Assembly: GCA_044223995.1 (NCBI GenBank)
Contig: JBGALE010000004.1
Location: 434,001-498,000, forward strand
Source: JACMLD01 sp044223995
GTDB lineage: Bacteria; Bacteroidota; Bacteroidia; Chitinophagales; Chitinophagaceae
Direction of reading: 5' to 3'
Length of the DNA stretch: 64,000 nucleotides
Position 1 is the first letter of the stretch. Every line of letters begins with the position of its first letter. Below are positions 25,717 to 33,934 of this stretch, piece by piece. A program made the translations under genes and the position numbers. Under the pieces are notes generated by a model. It was not told where the DNA came from and searched no databases. It worked only from the letters and a program-made list of their open reading frames with translations.

Positions 25717-26808
25717 TTATAACGATAAATGGTGATAGAAGGAAATCAGCTTTTTTTCTTCCTGCTGCCAGTTAAGTTCCTTCCTGGCATTGATACAATT
25801 AGCGGCCAGTCTTTTGTATAACTGTTCATCGGATAATAAATTGTTGAGCGCGGAAGCTATCGCAGCCGGGTCCACGGTATCTATTAGAACAGCCGTTTCA
25901 TACAAATTGTTTATTTCGCGGTAAGCGGGGTAATCAACACATACCTGTGGCGTGCCAGCCTGTATATAGTCAAAATATTTATTGGCCAGTGAATAGTAAT
26001 TGCTCCTGCCATCTTTTTCAAATAAAGTAATTCCAATGGCTGCCTGGCAGGTGAGTAATTGTAATTGTTCCGGTAAAATATATCCGCGAAACTGAACTTT
26101 ATCAGCCACCTGGTATTGTTGCACCAATGCCTTTGCCTGTTCCATAAAATTACCATCGCCGCAAACGATCAGGGAAGCGTTGACCTGCTGCATGGCGGGT
26201 ATCAGTGTTTCAAAACACCGCCCTTCGTTGACGGCACCCTGGTATACAATAAATTTCTCCCGCGCAGATGGCAGGGCCGGGTCATTCAATATTGGCATAT
26301 TTCGGATGACTTCATACGACACACCATACATGGATTGAAATTCTCCGGCGATGAGTTGATTCACCGTATACCCATGTTTAAATTTTGGGACGGTGAAACG
26401 TTCGATCCTTTTCCAGGCACGATAAATAGCAGGGCGGCTGACCACTTCTTTCATCTCGCAAAAAAGTTCATGTGCATCATAAACCCGCTGGCATCCTTTC
26501 AGGCCCGATGCGAATAAACAGGGTAAAATAGTATCGAGATCGATGGCGCAAATGATGGCTGCTTTTCTGAAAAGCAGGTAAAAAAACAACTGTATATTGA
26601 AGAAGGCATAAAACAGTTTGCCGGAGGAAAACGCAGTCCGCAGCCTGGCCTGGCGGTAGGGTTTTGGGGACAGGGGAGGTGAACCGGCTGTTTTCCTGCC
26701 CACCAGCAGTACGTCATAACCGGCATGGGCAAGCGAAGTGCAAATACGGTTCATGCGCTGGTCGAAACTGAGATTGTTGGTGACAGTAAAAATGATCCGT
26801 TTACCCAT
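25717..26808 (-). CDS. Glycosyltransferase, GT4-like
   Basis: This is a 363-aa GT-B protein and the first gene of the two-gene operon. The N-terminus is RIIFTVTNNLSFDQRMNRIC and a Rossmann strand follows (GYDVLLVGRK). The middle has the paired histidine segment VYDAHELFCEM, and the C-terminal half has VYQGAVNEGRCFETLIPAM, SLIVCGDGNFME and the donor-binding EKDGRSNYYSLANKYFDYI. This is typical of group 1 transferases in capsule or exopolysaccharide pathways. A TAGGTTTG box lies 57 bp upstream. No other polysaccharide genes are nearby, so the pathway is unknown. Confidence 0.86.
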   Translation of the reverse strand: MGKRIIFTVTNNLSFDQRMNRICTSLAHAGYDVLLVGRKTAGSPPLSPKPYRQARLRTAFSSGKLFYAFFNIQLFFYLLFRKAAIICAIDLDTILPCLFASGLKGCQRVYDAHELFCEMKEVVSRPAIYRAWKRIERFTVPKFKHGYTVNQLIAGEFQSMYGVSYEVIRNMPILNDPALPSAREKFIVYQGAVNEGRCFETLIPAMQQVNASLIVCGDGNFMEQAKALVQQYQVADKVQFRGYILPEQLQLLTCQAAIGITLFEKDGRSNYYSLANKYFDYIQAGTPQVCVDYPAYREINNLYETAVLIDTVDPAAIASALNNLLSDEQLYKRLAANCINARKELNWQQEEKKLISFYHHLSL

Positions 26809-26864
26809 AAAATGAATGCCCGTTTGGCCATTTATGTTTTGTTTTTTACTGATTTACTCATTTT

Positions 26865-26872
26865 CAAACCTA
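26865..26872 (-). promoter_or_regulatory. -7 box TAGGTTTG of the glycosyltransferase operon
   Basis: TAGGTTTG on the minus strand (26872-26865) matches the consensus and leaves a leader of about 52 nt before the ATG at 26808. Confidence 0.55.
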
Positions 26873-26966
26873 ACCGCTTCACTTTTTAGCCCGTAAAACG
26901 GGGTTTTCCGGCCGCCAAAGTCCCAAAAAAACTCCAGTTTACCGCCTAATTTTTCAAATATTTCTC

Positions 26967-26974
26967 TACCTTTG
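26967..26974 (+). promoter_or_regulatory. -7 box TACCTTTG of rpsO
   Basis: TACCTTTG fits TAnnTTTG and lies 53 bp before the rpsO ATG, giving a leader near 50 nt. A recognisable -33 TTG is absent, as is frequent for strong Bacteroidota promoters. Confidence 0.6.
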
Positions 26975-27026
26975 CCGCCGAATTATTAAGATGTAAATTA
27001 TTGGATGCCTTTTTAAAAAATTAAAG

Positions 27027-27299
27027 ATGCCTTATTTAACAAAAGAAAAGAAAGCTAAATTTTTCGCAGATTACGGTGGTGCTCCTGCCAATACTGGTTC
27101 CATTGAAGGACAGATTGCGATACTGACAGAGCGGATTTCGCAAATCTCCAAGCACCTTCAGGACAACAAAAAAGATTTTTCCACCAACCGTGGACTGATG
27201 CAACTGGTAGGTAAAAGAAAGCGTTTGCTTACTTACTACAGCAAGCACGACCTGAAAGGTTACCGCGAATTAATTGGAAAACTCGGACTTAGAAAATAA
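27027..27299 (+). CDS. rpsO: Ribosomal protein S15
   Basis: This is the 90-aa primary 16S rRNA-binding protein of the small-subunit platform, full length. Diagnostic residues are the N-terminal YLTKEKKAKFFADYGG, GSIEGQIAILTERISQISKHL (rRNA helix contact) and the C-terminal GKRKRLLTYYSKHDLKGYRELIGKLGLRK. It is followed by pnp, the same order as in enterobacteria, where S15 is autoregulated and the intergenic region is processed by RNase III. Confidence 0.98.
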   Translation: MPYLTKEKKAKFFADYGGAPANTGSIEGQIAILTERISQISKHLQDNKKDFSTNRGLMQLVGKRKRLLTYYSKHDLKGYRELIGKLGLRK

Positions 27300-27317
27300 C
27301 TCTATCATAATTGCAAC

Positions 27318-27349
27318 TTATTCCCAACGCTGCTTCAGGTTGGGAATAA
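27318..27349 (+). terminator. Hairpin between rpsO and pnp
   Basis: This is a perfect 11-bp stem, TTATTCCCAAC (27318-27328) with GTTGGGAATAA (27339-27349), and a ten-base loop. The following sequence TTGTATG is only weakly T-rich. It may therefore be a leaky terminator or an RNA-processing site rather than a strong stop. Confidence 0.7.
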
Positions 27350-27463
27350 TTGTATGTAGGGGATTTTACTGAAATCATTCATCACAGGAACAAGTTTACG
27401 GGATCAACCATCACGTCCCACCCATACCATCATCCGTAACACTTGTTTTCAAATTCAAACAGT

Positions 27464-29623
27464 ATGTTATCACAACCCGTTCAATCAAAATTTACCATAA
27501 GTGACGGCCGCGAGGTTATCATTGAAACCGGCAAACTGGCCCGCCAGGCCGATGGCGCTGTAACTGTTCGCCAGGGTAATTGTATTATCCTTGCAACCGT
27601 TGTTGCCAACAAAGAACCCAAGGAAGGACAAAGCTTCTTCCCCCTGACAGTAGATTACCAGGAAAAATTTGCATCAGCCGGCCGTATACCGGGCTCTTTC
27701 TTCAAGAGAGAAGCAAGGCTGAATGATTATGAAATACTAACCTCCCGTTTAATTGACCGTGCACTGCGCCCCCTGTTCCCGGAAGATTATTTCTGCGACG
27801 TACAGGTACTCGTTACACTGATATCAAGCGATGCAGAAGTAATGCCCGATGCACTGGCCTGCCTGGCAGCATCGGCAGCACTGGCAGTATCTGATGTTCC
27901 CATCCAGGAAATCATTTCTGAAGTAAGGGTGGCCCGCATCGATGGAAAATTTGTAGTGAATCCGTTCAGGAGTGAACTCGCCAAAGCAGACATGGATTTT
28001 ATCATTGCAGCTACCGATAAGAATATCATGATGGTGGAAGGAGAAGCCAAAGAATGTTCAGAAGAAGATTTGATCAAAGCCATCGAACTGGCGCATGATG
28101 CCATTCGCGTACAGGTGAAAGCACAGGAAGAGCTGAGAAAACTGAAAGGTGTCACTGCTAAAAGAGAATATACCAAACCGGTTCACAATGAAGAACTGCG
28201 TACACAGGTGAATACATTTGCGCAACCAAAAGTATACGCAATCGCCAAATCCGGCAGCAGCAAACACGAACGTGGAGATAAATTTGAAGCAGTGGAAGAA
28301 GAACTGCTGACACACCTGAAAACATTGTATAATGTAGCAGAAGGAGAAAGCCTGCCAGACGATATTAAAAAATGGGCAAAGAATTATTACCACGATTTAC
28401 AATATTATGTGGTGAGAGATATGATCCTGAACGATCGCGTACGCCTGGATGGCCGCAGCCTCGACCAGGTTCGCCCGCTGAGTATGGAAATAGACGTATT
28501 GCCCGCACCACATGGTGCATCCCTTTTTACACGTGGTGAAACACAATCACTCACTACAGTGACATTGGGTACACCGCTCGATTCACTGCTGGTGGAAAGT
28601 GCCGCAGTATCTGATTATTCCAAGTTTATTCTGCATTATAATTTCCCGCCCTTCTCAACCGGTGAAGTAAAACCGATGAGAGGACCGGGCCGCCGCGAAG
28701 TAGGACATGGAAACCTCGCCATGCGTTCACTGAAACAAATGATGCCGGGCGGTGAATATCCTTATACGGTTCGCGTGGTAAGCGATATCCTCGAATCAAA
28801 TGGTTCTTCTTCCATGGCTACCGTATGTGCCGGTTCACTGGCACTGATGGATGCAGGTGTTCCTATTCCAAAACACGTGAGTGGTGTGGCGATGGGCCTG
28901 ATAACAAAAGAAGGAAAATTTGCTATCCTTACAGATATCCTGGGCGATGAAGATCACCTGGGTGATATGGATTTTAAAGTAACCGGTACCCGCGAAGGTA
29001 TTTGCGGTGTGCAGATGGATATTAAAGTGGACGGCCTGAGCATGGACGTTATGCGCCAGGCACTGGCACAGGCACGCAACGGCCGCATGCATATCCTCGA
29101 AGCCATGTATGCTACCATACAGGAGGCCCGCAACGATGTGAAACCACATGCACCACGCATGGTGAAATTGTTTATCGACAAGGAATTCATCGGTGCCGTT
29201 ATCGGGCCGGGTGGAAAAATCATCCAGGAGATTCAACGTGAAACAGGTACTACTATCAATCTTGAAGAGAAAAATGAAATGGGAGAAGTAAGCATTTTCA
29301 GCACCAACAAAGAGGGTGTGGAAAGAGCCGTTGCCTGGATTAAGGGCATCGTAGCGGTTCCGCAGGTAGGTGATGTGTACGAAGCAAAAGTGAAATCGAT
29401 CATGCCTTACGGTGCATTTGTTGAATTCCTTCCCGGCAAGCAGGGATTGCTGCATATATCTGAAGTAAGCTGGAAGCGTTTGGAAACGCTGGAAGGGGTA
29501 TTGAACGAAGGCGATGTGGTAAAAGTGAAACTGACGGGTACTGATCCTAAATCCGGCAAATTCAAATTATCCAGGAAGGTATTATTACCTAAACCGGAAG
29601 GTCAGCAGAAACAGCAGGACTAA
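27464..29623 (+). CDS. pnp: Polynucleotide phosphorylase
   Basis: This is a 3'-to-5' exoribonuclease that phosphorolyses RNA, a degradosome core enzyme acting as a trimer. The 719 aa cover two RNase PH domains (RPGSFFKREARLND; RALRPLFPEDY; second copy FTRGETQSLTTVTLG and PPFSTGEVKPMRGPGRREVGHG), the linking helical domain, then KH (IGAVIGPGGKIIQEIQ, ~575) and S1 (GDVYEAKVKSIMPYGAFVEF, ~640). The ATG at 27464 is chosen; the upstream TTG is not needed. A strong terminator follows. The order rpsO-pnp is conserved across bacteria. Confidence 0.97.
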   Translation: MLSQPVQSKFTISDGREVIIETGKLARQADGAVTVRQGNCIILATVVANKEPKEGQSFFPLTVDYQEKFASAGRIPGSFFKREARLNDYEILTSRLIDRALRPLFPEDYFCDVQVLVTLISSDAEVMPDALACLAASAALAVSDVPIQEIISEVRVARIDGKFVVNPFRSELAKADMDFIIAATDKNIMMVEGEAKECSEEDLIKAIELAHDAIRVQVKAQEELRKLKGVTAKREYTKPVHNEELRTQVNTFAQPKVYAIAKSGSSKHERGDKFEAVEEELLTHLKTLYNVAEGESLPDDIKKWAKNYYHDLQYYVVRDMILNDRVRLDGRSLDQVRPLSMEIDVLPAPHGASLFTRGETQSLTTVTLGTPLDSLLVESAAVSDYSKFILHYNFPPFSTGEVKPMRGPGRREVGHGNLAMRSLKQMMPGGEYPYTVRVVSDILESNGSSSMATVCAGSLALMDAGVPIPKHVSGVAMGLITKEGKFAILTDILGDEDHLGDMDFKVTGTREGICGVQMDIKVDGLSMDVMRQALAQARNGRMHILEAMYATIQEARNDVKPHAPRMVKLFIDKEFIGAVIGPGGKIIQEIQRETGTTINLEEKNEMGEVSIFSTNKEGVERAVAWIKGIVAVPQVGDVYEAKVKSIMPYGAFVEFLPGKQGLLHISEVSWKRLETLEGVLNEGDVVKVKLTGTDPKSGKFKLSRKVLLPKPEGQQKQQD

Positions 29624-29648
29624 TATCTTTTCCGAAATAAATAACCGA

Positions 29649-29678
29649 ACCCCGATTCATAGCTATCGGGGTTTTTTT
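29649..29678 (+). terminator. Terminator of pnp
   Basis: ACCCCGAT (29649-29656) pairs perfectly with ATCGGGGT (29665-29672) and is followed by TTTTTT. The position 26 bp after the pnp stop is as expected. It lies 11 bp before the prmA ATG, so prmA probably depends on read-through or on a promoter inside the pnp end. Confidence 0.9.
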
Positions 29679-29688
29679 ATAAAGCGGT

Positions 29689-30510
29689 ATGGAAAATATT
29701 TTTGTGCAAATATGCATCCCCGTCAGGGAACAGGCAATAAAAGATATCCTTATTGCCGAACTTTCCGTGGCAGGATATGAGGGCTTTGAAGAAGAGAGGG
29801 ATAGTATCAAGGCATTTATCCCGGCAACGCAATTTGATAAAGAATCGCTGTCGGAAATCGCCGCGCGTTATGATGTTGAGTATACAAAAACCGATATTGA
29901 AAACCGCAACTGGAATGCAGAATGGGAATCGGGTTTTCAGCCGGTGCTGGTCAATGAGTACTGCTATATACGCGCCGGTTTTCATCCGGCATTATCAAAT
30001 GCAAAACATGATATTGTCATCACACCAAAAATGAGTTTTGGAACAGGGCACCATGCTACCACCTTCCTCATGGTGGAAATGATGTCAGCGCTGGATTTTA
30101 CAAATAAGAATGTATTTGATTTTGGAACAGGCACCGGGATACTGGCTATACTGGCAGAGAAAGAAGGCGCAACCAGTATTGTTGCAACTGATAATGACAA
30201 CTGGAGTATTGAAAATGCTACGGAAAATTTTAATCGAAATAACTGTCATAAAATACTACTTATCAATAGTAGTACAATCCCGGATATGGGCAAGTTTGAT
30301 ATTATCCTGGCCAATATCAACCGCAACGTGATATTACAATCGATGGCTGGCCTGAAACAACATCTTGCAACAGGCGGCGTTTTATTATTGAGCGGTTTGC
30401 TTGCAGACGACGGGCAAACTGTATTGGAAAATGCAAAAAAATACCAACTGGTTCTAAAGGAGCAAAAAGATAAAAACGGCTGGATTTGTCTGCGACTGGT
30501 TAATGACTAA
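29689..30510 (+). CDS. prmA: Ribosomal protein L11 methyltransferase
   Basis: This 273-aa SAM-dependent enzyme trimethylates amino groups of ribosomal protein L11. It has a small N-terminal substrate-recognition domain (residues ~1-60), linker ENRNWNAEWESGFQPV, then the methyltransferase domain with SFGTGHHATT (~115), VFDFGTGTGILAILA (motif I), ATDNDNWSIENA (motif post I) and DIILANINRNVI (motif IV). All core motifs are intact. It is followed by plsY after 63 bp; a shared transcript is plausible. Confidence 0.95.
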   Translation: MENIFVQICIPVREQAIKDILIAELSVAGYEGFEEERDSIKAFIPATQFDKESLSEIAARYDVEYTKTDIENRNWNAEWESGFQPVLVNEYCYIRAGFHPALSNAKHDIVITPKMSFGTGHHATTFLMVEMMSALDFTNKNVFDFGTGTGILAILAEKEGATSIVATDNDNWSIENATENFNRNNCHKILLINSSTIPDMGKFDIILANINRNVILQSMAGLKQHLATGGVLLLSGLLADDGQTVLENAKKYQLVLKEQKDKNGWICLRLVND

Positions 30511-30573
30511 AATCAATGAACTTTTTTGGTGGTTTTTAGCTATTTTCGTTATTCCACTTCAACCAATATTTGA

Positions 30574-31236
30574 ATGAAAGAGGTACTGATTATTCTATTG
30601 GCTTACCTGATAGGCTCTATTCCTACATCAGTCTGGGTAAGCCGGTATTTTTTCGGCATTGACATCAGGGATTATGGCAGTGGGAACGCCGGCGCCACCA
30701 ATACTTTTCGTGTACTCGGAAAAAAATGGGGTACGTTCGTTATGATTGCAGATATGCTTAAAGGGTTGGCTGCCGTTAAATTAGCGCTATTATTTCCATA
30801 TTATATTGAGCACGATATTGCCAGGACCAGCCTGCAGATTGGGCTTGGTTTATCGGCTGTATTGGGACATATTTACCCTATTTGGGCGGATTTCCGGGGT
30901 GGCAAGGGTGTAGCAACTTTGTTTGGTTTGGTGCTCGGGATATCACCCTGGTCGGCACTGTGCTGCAGTGGTGTTTTCCTGCTGGTGTTATACCTCACCC
31001 GTTTTGTTTCCCTCAGTTCTATACTGGCCAGCCTGGCTTTCCCGGTTTTCATACTCGTGATATTTAATGTCGACAATCATGCCTACCGCGTGTTTGCAGT
31101 AGGTGTGGCATTGCTGGTGATATTGACGCACCAGAAAAATATCAGTCGCCTCATCAAGGGAAGCGAAAGCAAAGTGCCCATCCTGAAATACCGCGACAGG
31201 CGCCGCCAGCGTCGTCATACAGGTATTGAAAAATAA
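30574..31236 (+). CDS. plsY: Glycerol-3-phosphate acyltransferase PlsY
   Basis: This is an integral membrane enzyme that makes lysophosphatidic acid from acyl phosphate and glycerol 3-phosphate, the first step of phospholipid synthesis. The 220 aa hold the three conserved loops: GSIPTSVW and YGSGNAGATNTFR (motif 1, ~34-46), WADFRGGKGVAT (motif 2, ~105-116) and the late HQKNISRLIKGSE (motif 3). Helices separate these loops as in the known seven-helix fold. The Arg-rich tail RDRRRQRRH is a minor extension. TATTTTCG, one base off consensus, lies about 20 bp upstream. Confidence 0.96.
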   Translation: MKEVLIILLAYLIGSIPTSVWVSRYFFGIDIRDYGSGNAGATNTFRVLGKKWGTFVMIADMLKGLAAVKLALLFPYYIEHDIARTSLQIGLGLSAVLGHIYPIWADFRGGKGVATLFGLVLGISPWSALCCSGVFLLVLYLTRFVSLSSILASLAFPVFILVIFNVDNHAYRVFAVGVALLVILTHQKNISRLIKGSESKVPILKYRDRRRQRRHTGIEK

Positions 31237-31253
31237 ATCACCTGCCTCTTTAC

Positions 31254-31290
31254 AGGAAAGTGATCGGTGCAACCGGTCCTTTATTTTTTT
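31254..31290 (+). terminator. Terminator of plsY
   Basis: GATCGGT (31262-31268) pairs with ACCGGTC (one mismatch) around GCA, extended by AGG/CCT pairing, and is followed by TTTATTTTTTT. It is 25 bp after the plsY stop. Confidence 0.7.
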
Positions 31291-31321
31291 CATCTGCTGA
31301 ATTGGTATAACAATTGTCTTT

Positions 31322-31329
31322 TAATTTTG
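31322..31329 (+). promoter_or_regulatory. -7 box TAATTTTG of the M48 peptidase gene
   Basis: TAATTTTG matches TAnnTTTG. TTG at 31302-31304 lies 17 bases upstream, at the lower edge of -33 spacing. The predicted leader is about 35 nt. Confidence 0.65.
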
Positions 31330-31366
31330 GGAAAAATCCGGCTGATAAAAACAAAAAACTATACAG

Positions 31367-32170
31367 ATGAAAAAACTGATCCCCCTGTTACTGCTTCTTA
31401 CCATCGCATTCGCCTGTTCAAGAAATGCTATTACCGGGCGTAATCAATTGTCATTGCTGAATGAATCAGAACTGCAGCAAATGTCTACGCAGGAATACCA
31501 GTCATTTTTATCACAGAATAAAGTTGTTTCAGGCACCGGCAGTAAGGATGCAGAAATGGTGAGAAGGGTGGGCCAGCGACTGGTGAATGCCATTAACCAG
31601 TATTATGGTCAGAAAGGTTTGACAAAAGAACTGGAAGGTTATAAATGGGAATACAATCTTGTTGATTCGAAAGAAGTAAATGCATGGTGTATGCCCGGCG
31701 GAAAAATAGTCGTGTACACTGGTTTGTTACCGATGACGCAAAATGAAGCAGCATTGGCAGTAGTGATGGGACATGAAATTTCACATGCATTGGCACATCA
31801 TGGAAATGAAAGGATGAGCCAGCAGATGGTGGCACAGGGTATTGGTATTGCCGGCGGTGTACTCACCAGCAGCAATCAAAAAACTGCAAGCATATTCAAT
31901 AATATTTATGGGCCCACGGCACAATTGGGCGTGTTATTGCCCAACTCAAGAAAACAGGAACTGGAAGCAGATAAATATGGTTTGATATTTACTGCAATGG
32001 CAGGTTATAATCCGCAGGAAGCAATTGGTCTCTGGCAGCGAATGGCACAATCAGGCGGACAAAAACCACCGGAGTTTTTAAGTACACACCCATCCGATGA
32101 AACGAGGATTGAAAAATTAAAAGAATTGATGCCCGAAGCATTAAAATACTATAAGCCGGTGGGTAAATAA
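31367..32170 (+). CDS. M48-family metallopeptidase, lipoprotein
   Basis: This is a 267-aa zinc peptidase of the BepA/YcaL-like periplasmic group involved in outer-membrane protein quality control. A leader ends in a lipobox (LTIAFAC, Cys ~17). The core has VNAWCMPGGKIVVYTGLL, then the zinc motif HEISHALAHHGNERMS (H-E-x-x-H at ~135-139), with the third ligand in QELEADKYGLIFTAMAGY and the late PPEFLSTHPSDETRIEKL typical of the family. No TPR tail is present. It has its own promoter and a terminator behind it. Confidence 0.92.
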   Translation: MKKLIPLLLLLTIAFACSRNAITGRNQLSLLNESELQQMSTQEYQSFLSQNKVVSGTGSKDAEMVRRVGQRLVNAINQYYGQKGLTKELEGYKWEYNLVDSKEVNAWCMPGGKIVVYTGLLPMTQNEAALAVVMGHEISHALAHHGNERMSQQMVAQGIGIAGGVLTSSNQKTASIFNNIYGPTAQLGVLLPNSRKQELEADKYGLIFTAMAGYNPQEAIGLWQRMAQSGGQKPPEFLSTHPSDETRIEKLKELMPEALKYYKPVGK

Positions 32171-32215
32171 GCCCACTGCTGCTTAAAAAATGATCTTGGT
32201 CAATATGGCCAATGG

Positions 32216-32246
32216 CGCGCCAAAGCTGGATTTGGCGCGTTTTTTA
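32216..32246 (+). terminator. Terminator of the M48 peptidase gene
   Basis: CGCGCCAAA (32216-32224) pairs perfectly with TTTGGCGCG (32231-32239) around GCTGGA and is followed by six T. It lies 46 bp after the stop codon. Confidence 0.9.
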
Positions 32247-32280
32247 TTAATAAAATCTTTCATAAAGACAACTAATTGCT

Positions 32281-32288
32281 TATCTTTG
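32281..32288 (+). promoter_or_regulatory. -7 box TATCTTTG of the DUF3052-like gene
   Basis: TATCTTTG matches TAnnTTTG, and TTTC at 32258-32261 sits at -33 spacing (19 bases). It gives a leader of about 42 nt. Confidence 0.7.
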
Positions 32289-32333
32289 CAGTCCCGCTTT
32301 GAACAACCCTAAATCAAATTAAATTCCCAAAAT

Positions 32334-32786
32334 ATGGCTCAAACGTTGTTTGAAAAGCTCCAGTTACAGGACGAAAAAAATTTGCTAATTCAGGGGCTAC
32401 CTTCATCTATCGAAAAACAATTTACCAAGCTCTCTTTTTCAAAGAATGTAACACCTTTGCTGAAGAGCCGGAAAATTGATTTTGCACTTGTTTTTGCTGT
32501 CAACGAGAATCAATTGAGCGGAATTTTAAAAGAGGTATTACCGGCTTTGAATATTGAAGCCAAGCTGTGGATAGCTTATCCAAAATCTACCTCTAAAATT
32601 TCCACCGATCTGAACCGTAGTTGCAGTTGGGATTGTATTACAAATGTTGGCTTTGAAGATTTTGAACAGGTTGCGCTGGATCATGTATGGAACGCCATCC
32701 GTTTCAAAAAAGCCAAACAAATTGAGATCATGACCCGTACACGCGGCACGGTTACCGCCAGGTACCAAACAGCCGAGAAAGTATAA
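32334..32786 (+). CDS. DUF3052-like small cytoplasmic protein
   Basis: This 150-aa protein has no leader. The middle and C-terminal part resembles the DUF3052 family: KIDFALVFAVNENQLSGIL, then AKLWIAYPKSTSKISTDLN, then WDCITNVGFEDFEQVALDHVWNAIRFKK. That family's LW-x2-YPK and W-x-A-L/I-R-F marks are visible. The function of the family is unknown. It has its own exact promoter and ends at a terminator, so it is a single-gene unit, probably constitutively expressed. Confidence 0.75.
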   Translation: MAQTLFEKLQLQDEKNLLIQGLPSSIEKQFTKLSFSKNVTPLLKSRKIDFALVFAVNENQLSGILKEVLPALNIEAKLWIAYPKSTSKISTDLNRSCSWDCITNVGFEDFEQVALDHVWNAIRFKKAKQIEIMTRTRGTVTARYQTAEKV

Positions 32787-32807
32787 ACTGTATCCATTTC
32801 ATTGTAA

Positions 32808-32838
32808 AAAGGTTTGCTCTTACAGCAGACCTTTTTTT
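32808..32838 (+). terminator. Terminator of the DUF3052-like gene
   Basis: AAAGGTTTGCT (32808-32818) pairs with AGCAGACCTTT (32824-32834), with one mismatch, around CTTAC and is followed by a T-run. It begins 21 bp after the stop codon. Confidence 0.8.
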
Positions 32839-32852
32839 ATAAACCATCCGTT

Positions 32853-33365
32853 ATGGCATTTACCAATATTGAAATAAAGGCAAGGACAAACAATGCCGCC
32901 GCCATTCGCCAGTTCCTGATTGGCAACAACGCATTATTTAAAGGCACCGACCTGCAAACCGATACTTACTTTAATGTACCAACCGGCAGGCTCAAATTAA
33001 GACAGGGAAATATTGAAAACAGTCTTATCTACTATGAACGCAGGAACGATGCTGGTCCAAAACAATCCGATTTTAGCCTGGTGCAGGTACAGGATGGCGA
33101 AGCCTTAAAGGAAGTGCTGACGAGGAGCCTGGGTGTTAAAGTGGTGGTAGAAAAGCAACGCGAAATTTACTTTATTGAAAATGTAAAGTTTCATATTGAC
33201 TCCCTAAGGCAATTGGGTAATTTTGTAGAAATAGAAGCAAGTGACAAGTACATGCCTTTATCTTTGGAACAACTGCGTGATCAATGTAATTATTACATCG
33301 AACAATTTGCTATAAAAAAAGAAGATATGGTAAATGTCTCATACAGTGATATGCTCCTGATATGA
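32853..33365 (+). CDS. CYTH-domain phosphatase/cyclase-like protein
   Basis: This is a 170-aa single-domain CYTH protein of the class IV adenylate cyclase/triphosphatase superfamily, which binds triphosphates in a beta tunnel. The signature ExExK-like strand is NIEIKAR (residues ~4-10). Later tunnel-facing blocks are TDTYFNVPTGRLKLRQG, LIYYERRND, VEKQREIYF and FHIDSLRQLGNFVEIEA. Substrates known in the family include ATP, thiamine triphosphate and tripolyphosphate; this one is undecided. The start at 32853 follows a poly-U terminator region directly. It overlaps the next gene by 4 bp (ATGA), so the two are coupled. Confidence 0.85.
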   Translation: MAFTNIEIKARTNNAAAIRQFLIGNNALFKGTDLQTDTYFNVPTGRLKLRQGNIENSLIYYERRNDAGPKQSDFSLVQVQDGEALKEVLTRSLGVKVVVEKQREIYFIENVKFHIDSLRQLGNFVEIEASDKYMPLSLEQLRDQCNYYIEQFAIKKEDMVNVSYSDMLLI

Positions 33366-33934
33366 ATGCTTTTCACAAAAAAACACTCCTCAGCGAATTA
33401 CACGACAGGCTGGAAGTTGTCAGAAATAATATGCAGCCGTTTTTAAAGTTGCAGCCAGGACAGTTACACTGGAAGCCGGCACCTGACAAATGGAGCATTA
33501 CCGAAATTTTTGAGCACCTCAACATCACACACGGCATTTACCTGAAATATATTAATGCAGCCCTGGGAGAGGCCCCGATCCACGCAAGGGAAACATTCAA
33601 AAGTAACCTGTTGGGGAAATGGAGTTACGATTTCATTATGCCGCGCGAAGATGGTTCGGTATTTAAGCTGCGCGCTCCAAAATTCCTGCAGGCGAACGGT
33701 GCTGACCTGGATGGTACAAAAGTGCTGACCGCTTTTATGAAGCAACTGGACGATTTTGATCATATACTGGAATTGTCGCGCTACGTCGATCTGCAAAAAA
33801 TAAAAATCCCCTTTTCCTTTACAAAACTGCTGAAACTGCGGTTGGGAGATAACCTGCGTTTTATTGTTGCGCACAACGAACGTCATTTACTACAGGCACA
33901 GAAAGTGCTGGCCATGCTTCCTAGCGAAGGATAA
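33362..33934 (+). CDS. DinB-superfamily protein
   Basis: This is a 190-aa four-helix-bundle protein of the DinB/YfiT group. Visible marks are WKPAPDKWSITEIFEHLNITHGIYLKY with the first metal-site histidine (~H56 in EHLN) and a C-terminal FIVAHNERHLLQAQKVL that supplies the other two His ligands. Family members are metal-dependent enzymes, often thiol or small-molecule transferases. The biological role here is unknown. It is translationally coupled to the CYTH gene and overlaps the 3' end of the convergent dnaG by 14 bp. Confidence 0.85.
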   Translation: MNAFHKKTLLSELHDRLEVVRNNMQPFLKLQPGQLHWKPAPDKWSITEIFEHLNITHGIYLKYINAALGEAPIHARETFKSNLLGKWSYDFIMPREDGSVFKLRAPKFLQANGADLDGTKVLTAFMKQLDDFDHILELSRYVDLQKIKIPFSFTKLLKLRLGDNLRFIVAHNERHLLQAQKVLAMLPSEG

